Positions 1 to 8,491 of a stretch of 64,000 nt of DNA are shown piece by piece. Made by a program: the position numbers and the translations under genes. Numbering within the stretch: the first letter of the stretch is position 1; the number at the start of each line of letters is the position of its first letter. The stretch lies in NCBI RefSeq assembly GCF_001418255.1, contig NZ_LIPV01000005.1, positions 186,001 through 250,000 on the forward strand, in the 5' to 3' direction. The notes beneath the pieces were generated by a model that had not been told where the DNA came from, did no database searches, and saw only the letters and a program-made list of their open reading frames with translations. This stretch comes from Thiomonas bhubaneswarensis (GTDB lineage: Bacteria; Pseudomonadota; Gammaproteobacteria; Burkholderiales; Burkholderiaceae_C).

Positions 1-264
1 ATCATCGACCGCCGCAGCCTCCTCGACATGCTGCCGCTGATCGCCCAAAGCCGAGCCCTGATCGGCGTGGACACCGGCTTCACCCATCTGGCCGCGGCGT
101 TGCGCAGGCCCGTGGTGGGCCTGTTCGTCGCCACCGGGCCGGAATTGTTCACACCCACGTCCCCCGATCTGGCCCGTACCCTGGGCGGCAATGGCGTCAC
201 CCCCGGCGTGGACGAGGCCTGGCAGGCTTTTCAGCAGTTGATCCCTCCCCTGCCTGCCCCTTGA
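1..264 (+). CDS. Glycosyltransferase family 9 (heptosyltransferase-like), C-terminal fragment
   Basis: The reading frame is open from base 1, so this is the last 87 residues of a gene cut by the window edge. The motif GVDTGFTHLAAAL followed by RPVVGLF is the nucleotide-sugar-binding signature near the C-terminus of GT9 enzymes (WaaC/WaaF), which add heptose to the inner core of lipopolysaccharide in the cytoplasm. The full WaaC-like protein at 42266-43276 has the equivalent motif GVDTGLLYLAAAV, so this is a second family member. The stop overlaps the start region of the next gene. Which heptosyltransferase it is cannot be decided from the tail. Confidence 0.8.
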   Translation: MIDRRSLLDMLPLIAQSRALIGVDTGFTHLAAALRRPVVGLFVATGPELFTPTSPDLARTLGGNGVTPGVDEAWQAFQQLIPPLPAP

Positions 265-266
265 CG

Positions 267-998
267 ATGCCCGTTGAAAGGATGCGCCGAGCCATGCGCC
301 CGCCTGTTCCATCCCGCGTCCGGCTAGCCGCTCACCGCCTGGTCTGGCTGCTGGCCATGCTCTGGCTGGGGACGCAAACCGCTCTCGCCGCCTGCTGCGG
401 CCCCATCACCCCGGCAGGCGACCAGTTGCGCCAGTTTCTCGATCAATCGGGCGTCGAGCACCTCTGGCTGCCGCACGAGCATGTGCATTGGCTCACCGGC
501 CTGCCCGACCTGGAACGTCCGGGCCAATCAAGACACGCCACGCATTGCAGCGCCTACGTGGCCGCCATGTCGGTGCGTCTGGGCGTGCCGCTGCTCAGAC
601 CGCCAGAACACCGCGCCGACATGCTGGCCACCCCACAAACGCAGTGGCTGGAAACCACCGGGCCGTCCCAGGGCTGGCGCGAAGTCGACAGGCGCGTGGC
701 GCAGAGCCTGGCGAATCAGGGCGAATTCGTGCTGGCGGCCTGGGCCAACCCCGATCCTCGTCGATCAGGCCATATCGCCATCGTGCGACCCAGCATGCAA
801 ACGACGGCCGAACTCGATCAGCATGGGCCGGAGCTGACCATGGCGGGCCATCTCAACGCCTTGCGCATCTCCACGGAAAGAGGCTTCGAGGATCATCCGG
901 GCGCGTGGATCGCCGGTGGAAAGGGCACGGTCCGCTTCTTCGCCCACACCGTGGACTGGTCTCGCGTGCAAGCGCAGCCGAGCCCGACGCGGCCCTAG
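267..998 (+). CDS. Secreted NlpC/P60-like cysteine-peptidase-fold protein
   Basis: About 243 residues. A signal peptide (RLVWLLAMLWLGTQTALA) ends just before ACCGP, so the product is exported. The mature part has HCSAYVAA near residue 92 and GHIAIVRP near residue 170; a Cys at a helix start and a later His on a strand are the catalytic layout of NlpC/P60 and related papain-fold hydrolases that cut peptidoglycan peptides or amides. The family assignment rests on these motifs only. TTG 261, ATG 267, ATG 282 and ATG 294 are all possible starts; 294 has AAAGGA 11 bp upstream. The stop TAG shares a CTAG palindrome with the stop of the convergent next gene. Confidence 0.6.
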   Translation: MPVERMRRAMRPPVPSRVRLAAHRLVWLLAMLWLGTQTALAACCGPITPAGDQLRQFLDQSGVEHLWLPHEHVHWLTGLPDLERPGQSRHATHCSAYVAAMSVRLGVPLLRPPEHRADMLATPQTQWLETTGPSQGWREVDRRVAQSLANQGEFVLAAWANPDPRRSGHIAIVRPSMQTTAELDQHGPELTMAGHLNALRISTERGFEDHPGAWIAGGKGTVRFFAHTVDWSRVQAQPSPTRP

Positions 999-2383
999 AC
1001 AAAAAACCCCAGGTCGCGCGTCGTGTAGTTTCCGATCTGCGGCACCACCAGGGGCAGTTCGCTTGCCGAAACCCCCATCCAGCTCGCCAGCGTGGCGGCG
1101 AGTTGATCGACTGACGTGGTCGGCAGCAGACGGCCCTGGCCCACATCGTCGGTACCGTTGACCGAGACTTCAGGTTGCGTACCCCAGAAGCGCCCGCCGC
1201 GCACGGCGCCGCCCATGACGAAGTGATGCGCGCCCCAGCCGTGGTCCGAGCCATCGCCGTTGGAGCTCAGGGTCCGGCCGAAGTCCGAGGCGGTGAACGC
1301 GGTCACGTCGTTGGCCACGCCCAGTTCCACCATGGCGGCATCGAAGCTGTCGAGCGCGCTGCCCACGCGGCCGAGCAGTGCGGGGTGCTGGGCATTGAGG
1401 TTGTCGTGCAGGTCGAAGCCGCCGATGGAGACGAAGAACACCTGTCGTTTCACCCCCAGGGCGCCACGCGAAGCGATGAGGCGGGCGACCATGAGCAACT
1501 GGCTGGCCAGGGGATTGGTGGTATCGAATGGGGTGGTGAAGTTGGTGGGCGCTGCCGCCAGAGCCGAAGCCACCGTGCTCTGCGCCGAGATGGAGCGCGC
1601 CGTCACCCGGTTGAGCTCGTGCTCCATCCAGTGTTCGCGCGGAGACGTGATGAGGCTGCGAAGCGCGTTGGAGCAAGCTTGCGAGCCATAGAGGCTGCTG
1701 GTCGCACCGTTCACGCGAATCGCCCCGCCCGTGGAGATCTGGTATTGCACGGCCTGCTGGCCGGACAGAAACACCGCGTTGCCCGAGACGTTGATAGCGG
1801 TGAAGGTGGCACTGCTGTTGCTGGACAGAAACAGATCGCCGATGCGCCCGCCCCAGCCGGTGATCGCCCCTTCGGGCATGGCGGCTTGCCACACGCTTTG
1901 CTGGTCGTTGTGCGAGAACAGCTTGGGTGGCAGCGGCACGCTCTTGGCCTTGTATTGCGCCAAGGTGGTCGGCTGCACCAGGGTGCCGACGTTGAGCAGA
2001 ACGGCCAGACGTCCGGCGTCGAATACCCGCTTGGCCCCGGTCAGCGTGGGCGCCAGGGCCCACTGCCGGCCACCGTCGAGCGCCACGCTGGGGGTCAGCG
2101 CAGTGGCCGCGAGCTGGTCGCGCGGCGTGGCCAGCGTTTGCCGGATGGCGGCGTAGGCGTCATAGCTCGGCTGGTCGTAGGGCACCACGGTATTGCCGTG
2201 ATCGTTGCCCCCGCTGAAGAACACGCAGACCAGCGCCTTGTAGCCGGTGGCGTCTGCCGCGGCGGCCTCGCCGATGGCCGACAGGGTGAGCGCCCAGGGC
2301 GCGGCGCTGCCCACGAGGCCGAGAAGGGAGCCGCGACGCAGAAACTCGCGACGCTGCAATGACTTGATCGGGTTGATGTGCAT
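995..2383 (-). CDS. DUF1501 family Tat-exported protein
   Basis: 462 residues. The N-terminus has a twin-arginine signal (RREFLRR at 11-17, then a hydrophobic stretch ending AIGEAAAA), so it is probably exported folded. The mature protein has FFSGGNDHGN near residue 55 and SDFGRTLSSNG with a following DHGWG near the C-terminus, both typical of DUF1501, a family related to sulfatases and alkaline phosphatases with no settled function. It lies 9 bp downstream of a DUF1800 gene on the same strand; the two families are very often paired, so the products probably act together in the periplasm or outside the cell. Substrate unknown. Confidence 0.85.
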   Translation of the reverse strand: MHINPIKSLQRREFLRRGSLLGLVGSAAPWALTLSAIGEAAAADATGYKALVCVFFSGGNDHGNTVVPYDQPSYDAYAAIRQTLATPRDQLAATALTPSVALDGGRQWALAPTLTGAKRVFDAGRLAVLLNVGTLVQPTTLAQYKAKSVPLPPKLFSHNDQQSVWQAAMPEGAITGWGGRIGDLFLSSNSSATFTAINVSGNAVFLSGQQAVQYQISTGGAIRVNGATSSLYGSQACSNALRSLITSPREHWMEHELNRVTARSISAQSTVASALAAAPTNFTTPFDTTNPLASQLLMVARLIASRGALGVKRQVFFVSIGGFDLHDNLNAQHPALLGRVGSALDSFDAAMVELGVANDVTAFTASDFGRTLSSNGDGSDHGWGAHHFVMGGAVRGGRFWGTQPEVSVNGTDDVGQGRLLPTTSVDQLAATLASWMGVSASELPLVVPQIGNYTTRDLGFFV

Positions 2384-2392
2384 GGCTCGCCC

Positions 2393-4099
2393 TCAGATTT
2401 GGATCAGATACTCGGGAGCAGCCATCACCAGCAGGATGGTTGCACGCACGCGGTTCAGACGCCCCGAGTCGGTCGTCGCCGCGATGCTGCCCACCGCCGA
2501 GGCGATCGCAGCCTGCGTATCCGCCCCCAGGCGCCCTCCGGCCAGCAGCAGATTGAACCGGCTCACCAGGGCCGCGGCATCGTTGGCGAGCGCGTAGTAG
2601 GCGGTGTAGTCGGGCTTGAGGTCGCCGATGCCGTTCTGGATCACGCTCTGCATGAAGTTGAGATAACCGGCCACGGTGGTTTCGTTGCAGAGCTGAAACT
2701 CCGGCGCCGTGACCGCGTTGGAACCCAGGGCCGAATCGGGCGGCAGATAGCCGGGACGGAAAAAATTGAACACCGACGGCGAGCGCAGCGGACTCTGCCC
2801 CAGGCGCGAACTGGGGTTGGAGGTGTCGCCCACCGCCCAGGCGTCCGAGGGCGAGGTTACGCCGAAGGTGCGCGCCCACTGCACGAGGCGCAGCACGGGT
2901 TCGCGCAGCTTGCCGCTGGCCGGCCCCGCTGGCGGGTTGATCGCTTCGGGGTCGAGCAAGATGGCGCGGATCACCGCCTTCAGATCGCCGCGCTGCCCCT
3001 GGCCGTTGTTGGCGAACACGGCCGAAACCCGGGCCACGTAGGCCGGGCTCGGCTGGGAACAGACCAGGCGCTGAATGAGCTGCCGCCCGATGAACGGGCC
3101 GACGTTGTCGTGCGCTGCCAGCACGTCAAGGGCTTTGTTCAGTGCCGTCGGCCCGTCGGCACTGGCGGGAATGGCCACGCCCAGCACGCTCTTGTCGCCC
3201 GTGGCGAAGCGCGCGGCGATGTGGCGCATGGGTTCGCGCATGAAGGCCGGGCCGGCGTTGACATTGGTGGTGTTGAAGTCCCATCCGGTGAACACCTGGG
3301 CCAGCGCGGTAACGTGCTCCTGGTTGTAGGTGTATTGCGTCCGGCCGTCGGCCAGGGTTTTGGGGCTGCCGTCGGGGTTGAGTTGCAGCAGGCCGATGCT
3401 GAACAACTGCATCACCTCGCGGGCGTAGTTCTCGTCGGGCTGGCGCCCCGTCTTCGGGTCGCCCTTCTGATTGCCGCGCATATTGAGGTAGACCCCCATG
3501 GCGCACGACAGACTGAACGCGCCGAGCAGGTCGCGGTAGCTGCCGAAGGCCCGCTCCTCCAGCATGTCGAGATAGGCGGCCAGCGCGAATTTGCCCCAAC
3601 TGGTGCTCAACCCGGTCATGGAGACCACGAAAATCTCCGACAAGGCCAGCACCACCCGCTGGCGCAGCACATCGGGCGACGACAACAGCTTGCGCCAGAT
3701 CGTGGCGTCCATGCCGTTGAAACTGTACTGGTCGGCCGCCACTCCATAGCCCTTGGCCAGCAGCCAGTCGAAATGCGAAAGACTGCGCGGCGCATTGAAC
3801 TGCGCGTCGAGCCAGGCCTCGTAGCCACGGCCGGTGAGCGCGTCGATATCGGCCTGCGTCGCGCCAGTGCCGGCGATGCTGGCGAAACGTGCCGCCTGAG
3901 CCTGCGTGGGCAGCGGCAGCTTGGCCGCCGTGGGGCCGACATCGCTCGACCCCGAGCCGCCTCCTCCGCAAGCGGCCAGAGCCAGACTGCCCAGCGCGGC
4001 AAGCCCCAGGGCGTAAGCCGCAGGCGCCGTCGTTTCATCGTCGTGCGACGGGCGAGTCGGCGTTTGCGCCTCCGCGTCCTGCAAGGCCAGTTCGGTCAT
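2393..4099 (-). CDS. DUF1800 family secreted protein
   Basis: 568 residues. A hydrophobic stretch at about 28-43 ends in LAAC followed by GGGGSGSS, which looks like a lipobox (Cys 44) and flexible linker, although the n-region before it is unusually long. The rest matches DUF1800: an AARFASIAGTGATQADI start, ENYAREVMQLFSIGL in the middle, and GRQLIQRLV and SPSVFNFFRPGY towards the end. The upstream sequence AAGGGGGAAGCG gives a strong ribosome site for the ATG. It is transcribed into the DUF1501 gene. Such pairs are thought to be secreted or surface proteins; the biochemical role is unknown. Confidence 0.85.
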   Translation of the reverse strand: MTELALQDAEAQTPTRPSHDDETTAPAAYALGLAALGSLALAACGGGGSGSSDVGPTAAKLPLPTQAQAARFASIAGTGATQADIDALTGRGYEAWLDAQFNAPRSLSHFDWLLAKGYGVAADQYSFNGMDATIWRKLLSSPDVLRQRVVLALSEIFVVSMTGLSTSWGKFALAAYLDMLEERAFGSYRDLLGAFSLSCAMGVYLNMRGNQKGDPKTGRQPDENYAREVMQLFSIGLLQLNPDGSPKTLADGRTQYTYNQEHVTALAQVFTGWDFNTTNVNAGPAFMREPMRHIAARFATGDKSVLGVAIPASADGPTALNKALDVLAAHDNVGPFIGRQLIQRLVCSQPSPAYVARVSAVFANNGQGQRGDLKAVIRAILLDPEAINPPAGPASGKLREPVLRLVQWARTFGVTSPSDAWAVGDTSNPSSRLGQSPLRSPSVFNFFRPGYLPPDSALGSNAVTAPEFQLCNETTVAGYLNFMQSVIQNGIGDLKPDYTAYYALANDAAALVSRFNLLLAGGRLGADTQAAIASAVGSIAATTDSGRLNRVRATILLVMAAPEYLIQI

Positions 4100-4120
4100 C
4101 GCTTCCCCCTTCAGTCACCA

Positions 4121-4149
4121 CCCCGCAAATACGGGGGATTAATTGTGAC
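4121..4149. other. Short inverted repeat between EamA and DUF1800 genes
   Basis: CCCCG (4121-4125) and CGGGG (4132-4136) form a 5-bp hairpin with a six-base loop, followed by AT-rich sequence and GTGAC. There is no T-run on either strand, so it is not a clear terminator. It lies in the leader or operator region of the DUF1800-DUF1501 pair. Function unknown. Confidence 0.3.
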
Positions 4150-4208
4150 CGAATGTTATGACGGCGATATACCGAACCAGAACAAGTTGCTGCCGAACGC
4201 CCGATCCC

Positions 4209-5057
4209 TCAGCTCTTGGCGCGTACCGCCAACAGCGCAGCACCCACAATCAGCAGGGCCGCAAGACCGACCCAGGGTGTGAGAGCGCGCCCGGTCAGGA
4301 CGATCAGCAGCAGGGTCGAGGCCAGCGGGGTCAGGTAGCTCAACACGCCGATGGTGCGCGGATCGCCCAGCTTGAGCGCGCGGTCCCACAGAAGAAAAGC
4401 GCCGCCCAGCGGCCCCAGTCCCATCAACACGATGAGCAGCGCATCCGTCACGCTCAGGTGCACCGCGGGCTCCAGCCAGACATGACAAATCAGCGCGAGC
4501 ACGCCGGAGATCAGGCCGAACAGCCCGAGCGCCGCCGTAGGAAAGCCCTGTCCCGTCTGGGCGATGCGGCGACTGCCCAACGAAAAAGTGGCCCAGACCA
4601 GCGCCGACCCCAAGGCCGGCACATAACCCCAGGCCCACGCCGCCTGCACCGAACGTCCGCCCAGAATGGCCAGCCCCGCGCCGAAAAACCCCAGACCTGC
4701 GGCCAGCACATGCACCGGGCGCAGCCGCAACCCGGGCAGCAGCAACGGCGCCAGCACCACGATGAACAGCGGCCAGAGGTAGTTCACCAGATTGGCCTGC
4801 ACCGGCGGCGCGTGGCGCAGGGCGATGAACAACAGAAAGTGAAAGCCGAACAGCCCATAGATCCCCAGCGCCAGCGCCGCAGGCGATACCCGCCATTGCC
4901 GCCAATGACTCCAGGTAGGCATGCTGCCGATGATCAGCGCCAGCCCAGTCAAGGCAAACGCCGGCACATGCGACAGCGCCACCCCCAGCGTGGCCAGAGA
5001 CGCCCACAGGGCAATGGCGCCGAGGGCGTAAAGATTGGCTTGTGTGATGCTTTTCAT
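4209..5057 (-). CDS. EamA/DMT-family transporter
   Basis: 282 residues from MKSITQANLYALGAIALWASLA, the usual start of EamA proteins; a longer frame reaches 5204 but its extra residues are polar and unlike the family. The protein is almost wholly hydrophobic, with about ten helices in two repeats; ANLVNYLWPLFIVVLAPL and GVLSYLTPLASTLLLIVL are typical repeat ends. Members of this drug/metabolite family export small metabolites or amino acids across the inner membrane; the substrate cannot be read here. It is divergent from the regulator gene that follows, so the intergenic region could hold both promoters. Confidence 0.85.
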   Translation of the reverse strand: MKSITQANLYALGAIALWASLATLGVALSHVPAFALTGLALIIGSMPTWSHWRQWRVSPAALALGIYGLFGFHFLLFIALRHAPPVQANLVNYLWPLFIVVLAPLLLPGLRLRPVHVLAAGLGFFGAGLAILGGRSVQAAWAWGYVPALGSALVWATFSLGSRRIAQTGQGFPTAALGLFGLISGVLALICHVWLEPAVHLSVTDALLIVLMGLGPLGGAFLLWDRALKLGDPRTIGVLSYLTPLASTLLLIVLTGRALTPWVGLAALLIVGAALLAVRAKS

Positions 5058-5186
5058 CGGCAGGCATGGTAGTGGCAGGTGCCGTGCCATCATCAAACCG
5101 TCACGCACTGCGCGCAGACTACCGCGCGGGTGCACGTCTGGCGCCCAGCCCCCTTCCCCGCTCCCTTGAATCCGCCCGTCAAACAT

Positions 5187-5867
5187 GCTGTGCTGCGGCT
5201 GCACTTCTCCTCAGCCCAAGCGCCCTGCCTGGACAGCAACAGCCAGCCCGTCGCGACCGACGAGGCGCTGCAACGCCTGCAGACCGGCGACGCCTGGGCC
5301 GCGCTGGCCGCCAGCGGCGAAGACGTGGGCGCACTGACCAACTGGCTGATGCGCCTGCGGCAGCGCGTGGGCGGGCGACTGCCCGGCGTGATCGTCTTTC
5401 TGCCGGACTGTGCCTCGCCCGGCGCCATGGCCGCGCTCAAGGCCGGCGCAGACGCCCTGCTCCCGCTCGACAGCCCTCCCGCGCTCATCCGCATCCAGCT
5501 TGCACGGCTGCGCGAACGCATCACCCCGCAACCCGAGGGTGGCCTGCGGCTCGATCCCGGTCTGGAACTGGACAGCCAGACCCGCAGCCTGCGCATCGGC
5601 GATCAACACCTGCCGCTGCCCACCCAGCAGTTCCATCTGTTATGGACGCTGGGCGCGCGCCCCGGCGAAGTGCTCAGCACGCAGGAGCTGCGTCTGGCGA
5701 TGGACGTTCCCGCTCGCGCTCGCGCCGATACGGTACACACCGCCGTGGCCCGCCTGCGGCGCCATCTGCGACCCCATGCCCTGGACCAGCGCGTGCAGAC
5801 GGTGCACGGCGCAGGCTACCGCTGGGCTGCTGCGGCAGAGCCGACCGACGACTCCGCCACAACGTAA
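5187..5867 (+). CDS. OmpR-type winged-helix regulator with degenerate receiver domain
   Basis: About 226 residues from GTG 5187; TTG 5166 and GTG 5079 are in-frame alternatives and no ribosome site decides. Residues from roughly 130 form a Trans_reg_C winged helix: GLELDSQTRSLRIG, LPTQQFHLLWTL, the RADTVHTAVARLRRHL recognition helix, and the wing VQTVHGAGYRW. The N-terminal half looks like a receiver (LPGVIVFLPD then AALKAGADALLPLD), but the phospho-acceptor Asp and the conserved Lys of the usual D-x-x-x-K-P are not recognisable. It may therefore work without phosphorylation. It sits directly upstream of a TonB-receptor gene whose leader carries 11-bp-phased repeats, so it probably controls that operon. 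Confidence 0.75.
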   Translation, partial: AVLRLHFSSAQAPCLDSNSQPVATDEALQRLQTGDAWAALAASGEDVGALTNWLMRLRQRVGGRLPGVIVFLPDCASPGAMAALKAGADALLPLDSPPALIRIQLARLRERITPQPEGGLRLDPGLELDSQTRSLRIGDQHLPLPTQQFHLLWTLGARPGEVLSTQELRLAMDVPARARADTVHTAVARLRRHLRPHALDQRVQTVHGAGYRWAAAAEPTDDSATT

Positions 5868-5941
5868 CGCAGCCCGGACAGCGCAAGCCGAAGCCAAGAC
5901 GCATTCGCACTGCCAACATTTGTGTACATCTTTGGCCGGTA

Positions 5942-5980
5942 CGGACAGGCTTCGGACAGGTTTTTGCAACCCCACGGACA
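5942..5980 (+). promoter_or_regulatory. 11-bp-phased direct repeats, candidate regulator site
   Basis: CGGACAGG occurs at 5942-5949 and 5953-5960, and CGGACA again at 5975-5980. The starts are 11 and 22 bp apart, so all copies lie on the same face of the helix in an 11-bp register, as in tandem OmpR/PhoB-family sites. The array ends 65 bp before the start of the TonB receptor and 75 bp after the end of an OmpR-type regulator gene. Binding by that regulator is inference. Confidence 0.5.
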
Positions 5981-6045
5981 TATCAGAAATTTGGAATGAC
6001 GGCATTCGCAACTCGTGCATCAACTGCCCCAGGGAGCAAGCCGTC

Positions 6046-8409
6046 ATGTCTCGCCATCGATACACCTTCAAGCCTACCCCGCTGACTCAGGCCCTCGTGG
6101 CCGCACTCATCGCCCTGCCCTTTGCCAGCGCCCATGCCCAGACTGCGCCGGACAACCTCGGCACGGTGCAGGCTGGCGCCGAGGGAGGCAGTGGCCAGAC
6201 GGCCGCCGAGCGCGAGCAAGCCAAGCAGGCGAGTGCGGTGCATCAGGCGCCCACGCAAGGCTCGCTCAAGGCTGGACAGCCGCAATCGATCATCAACCAG
6301 CACTACATCGAGAACACCCAGGCTCCCACCGCGAACTACAGCGAGATCGTCAGCATCGCACCCAGCGTGGTCGATATCGAGCCCAACGGGCCAGGTCTGG
6401 GCAACAGCAAGGAGCTGTCGATTCGCGGCTTCCAGGACGGTCAATACAACCTGACCTGGGACGGCGTCCCGGTGGGCGACTCCAACGATTTCACCCACCA
6501 CTCCGCCGAATACTTCATGCCCCAGGACATTGGCCAAGTCATCGTCGACCGTGGTCCCGGTAACGCTTCCACAGTGGGTTATGCCACGTTCGGCGGCACC
6601 ATTGCCTTGTTGACCAAGGAACCGCTGGACAAGCCGCAGACCACGCTTTACGGCAGCGTCGGCAGCTTCGGAACTCGCATGCTGGGCGCCGAGTTCGACA
6701 CCGGCGTGATGAAGAACTACGGCGACATGCGCGCCTTCATCGACTATCGTCAGCTGCAGAGCGACGGTTATCTCACCGGTGCCAATATCGAACGCAAAAA
6801 CCTGTTCATCAAGGCCGAAAAGCCCATCGGTGACGACTCGCTGCTGACCTTCGTCTCAATGGTCAACCGCAACAGCGGCAGTAACGCGGCCATCGTCGGC
6901 GCCACATCCGCGCCCTACGTGGCGGTAAACAACGGCAAACCGCCTTACACCAGCACCTTGCCCGGACAGATTCAGAAGTTCGGCCCGAACTACGGCCTGA
7001 GCAGCAATCCGCTGAGCCAGGCCTACACCGGGTACAACTACGACGACTTTCAGACCGATTTCGAATACCTCGGCCTGAAGTCCCGCCTCGGCGGCGTGCA
7101 GATCGACAACAAGTTCTACACCTACGCCTATTACCACTCGGGCTGGAACGGCCTCGACCCCAACGGCGGCGGCTGTGACTATGGGCAGGTGAACTGCCTG
7201 AGTCCCGACGGCACCTTTCCGGCGGGGGCGGACACCCCCAACGGCACCGTCAACGGCGCGAGCAACATCCCCGGCCAGCACATGTACCTGAACTATCGCA
7301 ACTGGGGTGACATCCTGCGCCTGAAGCAACAGATCGGCCCCGGCACGCTGAACTACGGCGTCTGGCTCAACTACCAGACCTACCATCGCTACAACTCGGA
7401 AATCGACTTTTCCGACAACCAGGCCTGGAATGCCACCGGCATCTATCCCAACGGCATCAGCAAGGCGGTAGACCGCCTCATCAACGGCACCTTCACCACC
7501 GCACAGCCCTACATTCAGTACGACTGGAACCTCACCCCGCAACTACAACTGCGCGGTGGTCTGAAATACGCCTGGTTCCAGCGTCACGACAACGCGCCGG
7601 TCGAGCAGAAGACCAAGAAGCCACTGGATTACACCCAGACCTGGAGCAAGGTGCTCCCCGCAGTGGAGCTGCACTACGCCATTGCCCCGAACTGGAGTGC
7701 CTACGCGCAAGTGGCCAAGGGCTATCTGGCACCGAACGAAAACCTGTTCTACATCCCGAACCCGCAAACCGGTGCGAACAGCGTGGAGCCTGAGCAGACC
7801 ACGAACTACCAGGTGGGTACCACCTGGCGCTCCCAGGAGCTGACCGTCAGCGGGGACCTCTACGCTATCGACTTCACCAACCAGGTGCAGTCGCGCACGG
7901 TCGCCGGGCAGAAGTATTTCTACAACGCGGGCGGGGTGAAGTATCGCGGTGCCGAGATCGAAGCCACCTATTACGTCGGCGGCGGATTCAGCCTCTACGG
8001 CAATGCGGCCTACAACCAGGCCAAGCAGGATTCCGACGGGCTGCAGCTTGCAGGCGTGCCCAAGACCACGGGCGCGGCCGGTCTGATCTACAACCGTGGC
8101 CCCTGGTACGCGTCGCTCATCGCCAAGTACATCGGCTCCAACTATGGCGACATCGGCACCGACGCCGGCGGCAAATCGGTGGGCATCTACGCGATTCCGT
8201 CGAGCACCATTCTCAACGCCTCGTTGAACTACACCGTGCAAGATGCCGGTTTCGTGCCGCACGGCACCAAGATCGGGGTGCAGTTGTTCAACCTGACGAA
8301 CAACACCAAGATCAACTCTCTCGCAGGCTACACGGGCGGGAACGTGCCGCTTTTCTATACCAACGCAGGGCGCAGCGTCATGGTGAATTTCTCCGTGCCG
8401 TTTCAGTGA
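6046..8409 (+). CDS. TonB-dependent outer-membrane receptor
   Basis: 787 residues from ATG 6046, chosen because AGGGAG lies 9 bp upstream and a signal peptide follows (ALVAALIALPFASAHAQ). The plug domain has SIINQHYIENTQAPTANYSEI and LSIRGFQDGQYNLTWDGVP, ending with VIVDRGPGNASTVGYATFGG; the rest is a beta-barrel rich in Tyr, Asn and Gly. Such receptors import ferric chelates or other scarce substrates across the outer membrane using TonB energy. The protein ends in PFQ rather than a terminal aromatic residue. It heads an operon with exbB, exbD, tonB and an ABC importer, which suggests a metal chelate, but the ligand cannot be read from the sequence. Confidence 0.93.
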   Translation: MSRHRYTFKPTPLTQALVAALIALPFASAHAQTAPDNLGTVQAGAEGGSGQTAAEREQAKQASAVHQAPTQGSLKAGQPQSIINQHYIENTQAPTANYSEIVSIAPSVVDIEPNGPGLGNSKELSIRGFQDGQYNLTWDGVPVGDSNDFTHHSAEYFMPQDIGQVIVDRGPGNASTVGYATFGGTIALLTKEPLDKPQTTLYGSVGSFGTRMLGAEFDTGVMKNYGDMRAFIDYRQLQSDGYLTGANIERKNLFIKAEKPIGDDSLLTFVSMVNRNSGSNAAIVGATSAPYVAVNNGKPPYTSTLPGQIQKFGPNYGLSSNPLSQAYTGYNYDDFQTDFEYLGLKSRLGGVQIDNKFYTYAYYHSGWNGLDPNGGGCDYGQVNCLSPDGTFPAGADTPNGTVNGASNIPGQHMYLNYRNWGDILRLKQQIGPGTLNYGVWLNYQTYHRYNSEIDFSDNQAWNATGIYPNGISKAVDRLINGTFTTAQPYIQYDWNLTPQLQLRGGLKYAWFQRHDNAPVEQKTKKPLDYTQTWSKVLPAVELHYAIAPNWSAYAQVAKGYLAPNENLFYIPNPQTGANSVEPEQTTNYQVGTTWRSQELTVSGDLYAIDFTNQVQSRTVAGQKYFYNAGGVKYRGAEIEATYYVGGGFSLYGNAAYNQAKQDSDGLQLAGVPKTTGAAGLIYNRGPWYASLIAKYIGSNYGDIGTDAGGKSVGIYAIPSSTILNASLNYTVQDAGFVPHGTKIGVQLFNLTNNTKINSLAGYTGGNVPLFYTNAGRSVMVNFSVPFQ

Positions 8410-8428
8410 AACCTTACCTGCAGGTCAG

Positions 8429-8451
8429 GGTTCGTCACCATGTCACGAACC
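8429..8451. other. Inverted repeat between TonB receptor and exbB
   Basis: GGTTCGT (8429-8435) and ACGAACC (8445-8451) form a perfect 7-bp stem with a nine-base loop. No T-run follows, so it is not a classic terminator. It may shield the 3' end of the receptor mRNA and lower expression of the downstream genes, or be a protein site. Confidence 0.4.
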
Positions 8452-8491
8452 TTGACTAGCTTGTGATGTTTTGCATTTTCTGGAGATCATC

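Noticed and set aside
2378-4282. A long open frame of 634 codons on the plus strand opposite DUF1800
   Set aside because: It is the GC-rich antisense frame of a well-supported gene; its product is Arg/His/Gly-rich with no domain or ribosome site.
5410-6045. Extension of the TonB receptor frame upstream of 6046
   Set aside because: It runs through the regulator gene and promoter region; the signal peptide and ribosome site place the start at 6046.
8452-8480. TTGACT as a -35 for an exbB promoter
   Set aside because: Any -10 at normal spacing would place the transcript start inside or after the exbB ribosome site, and no good -10 is present.
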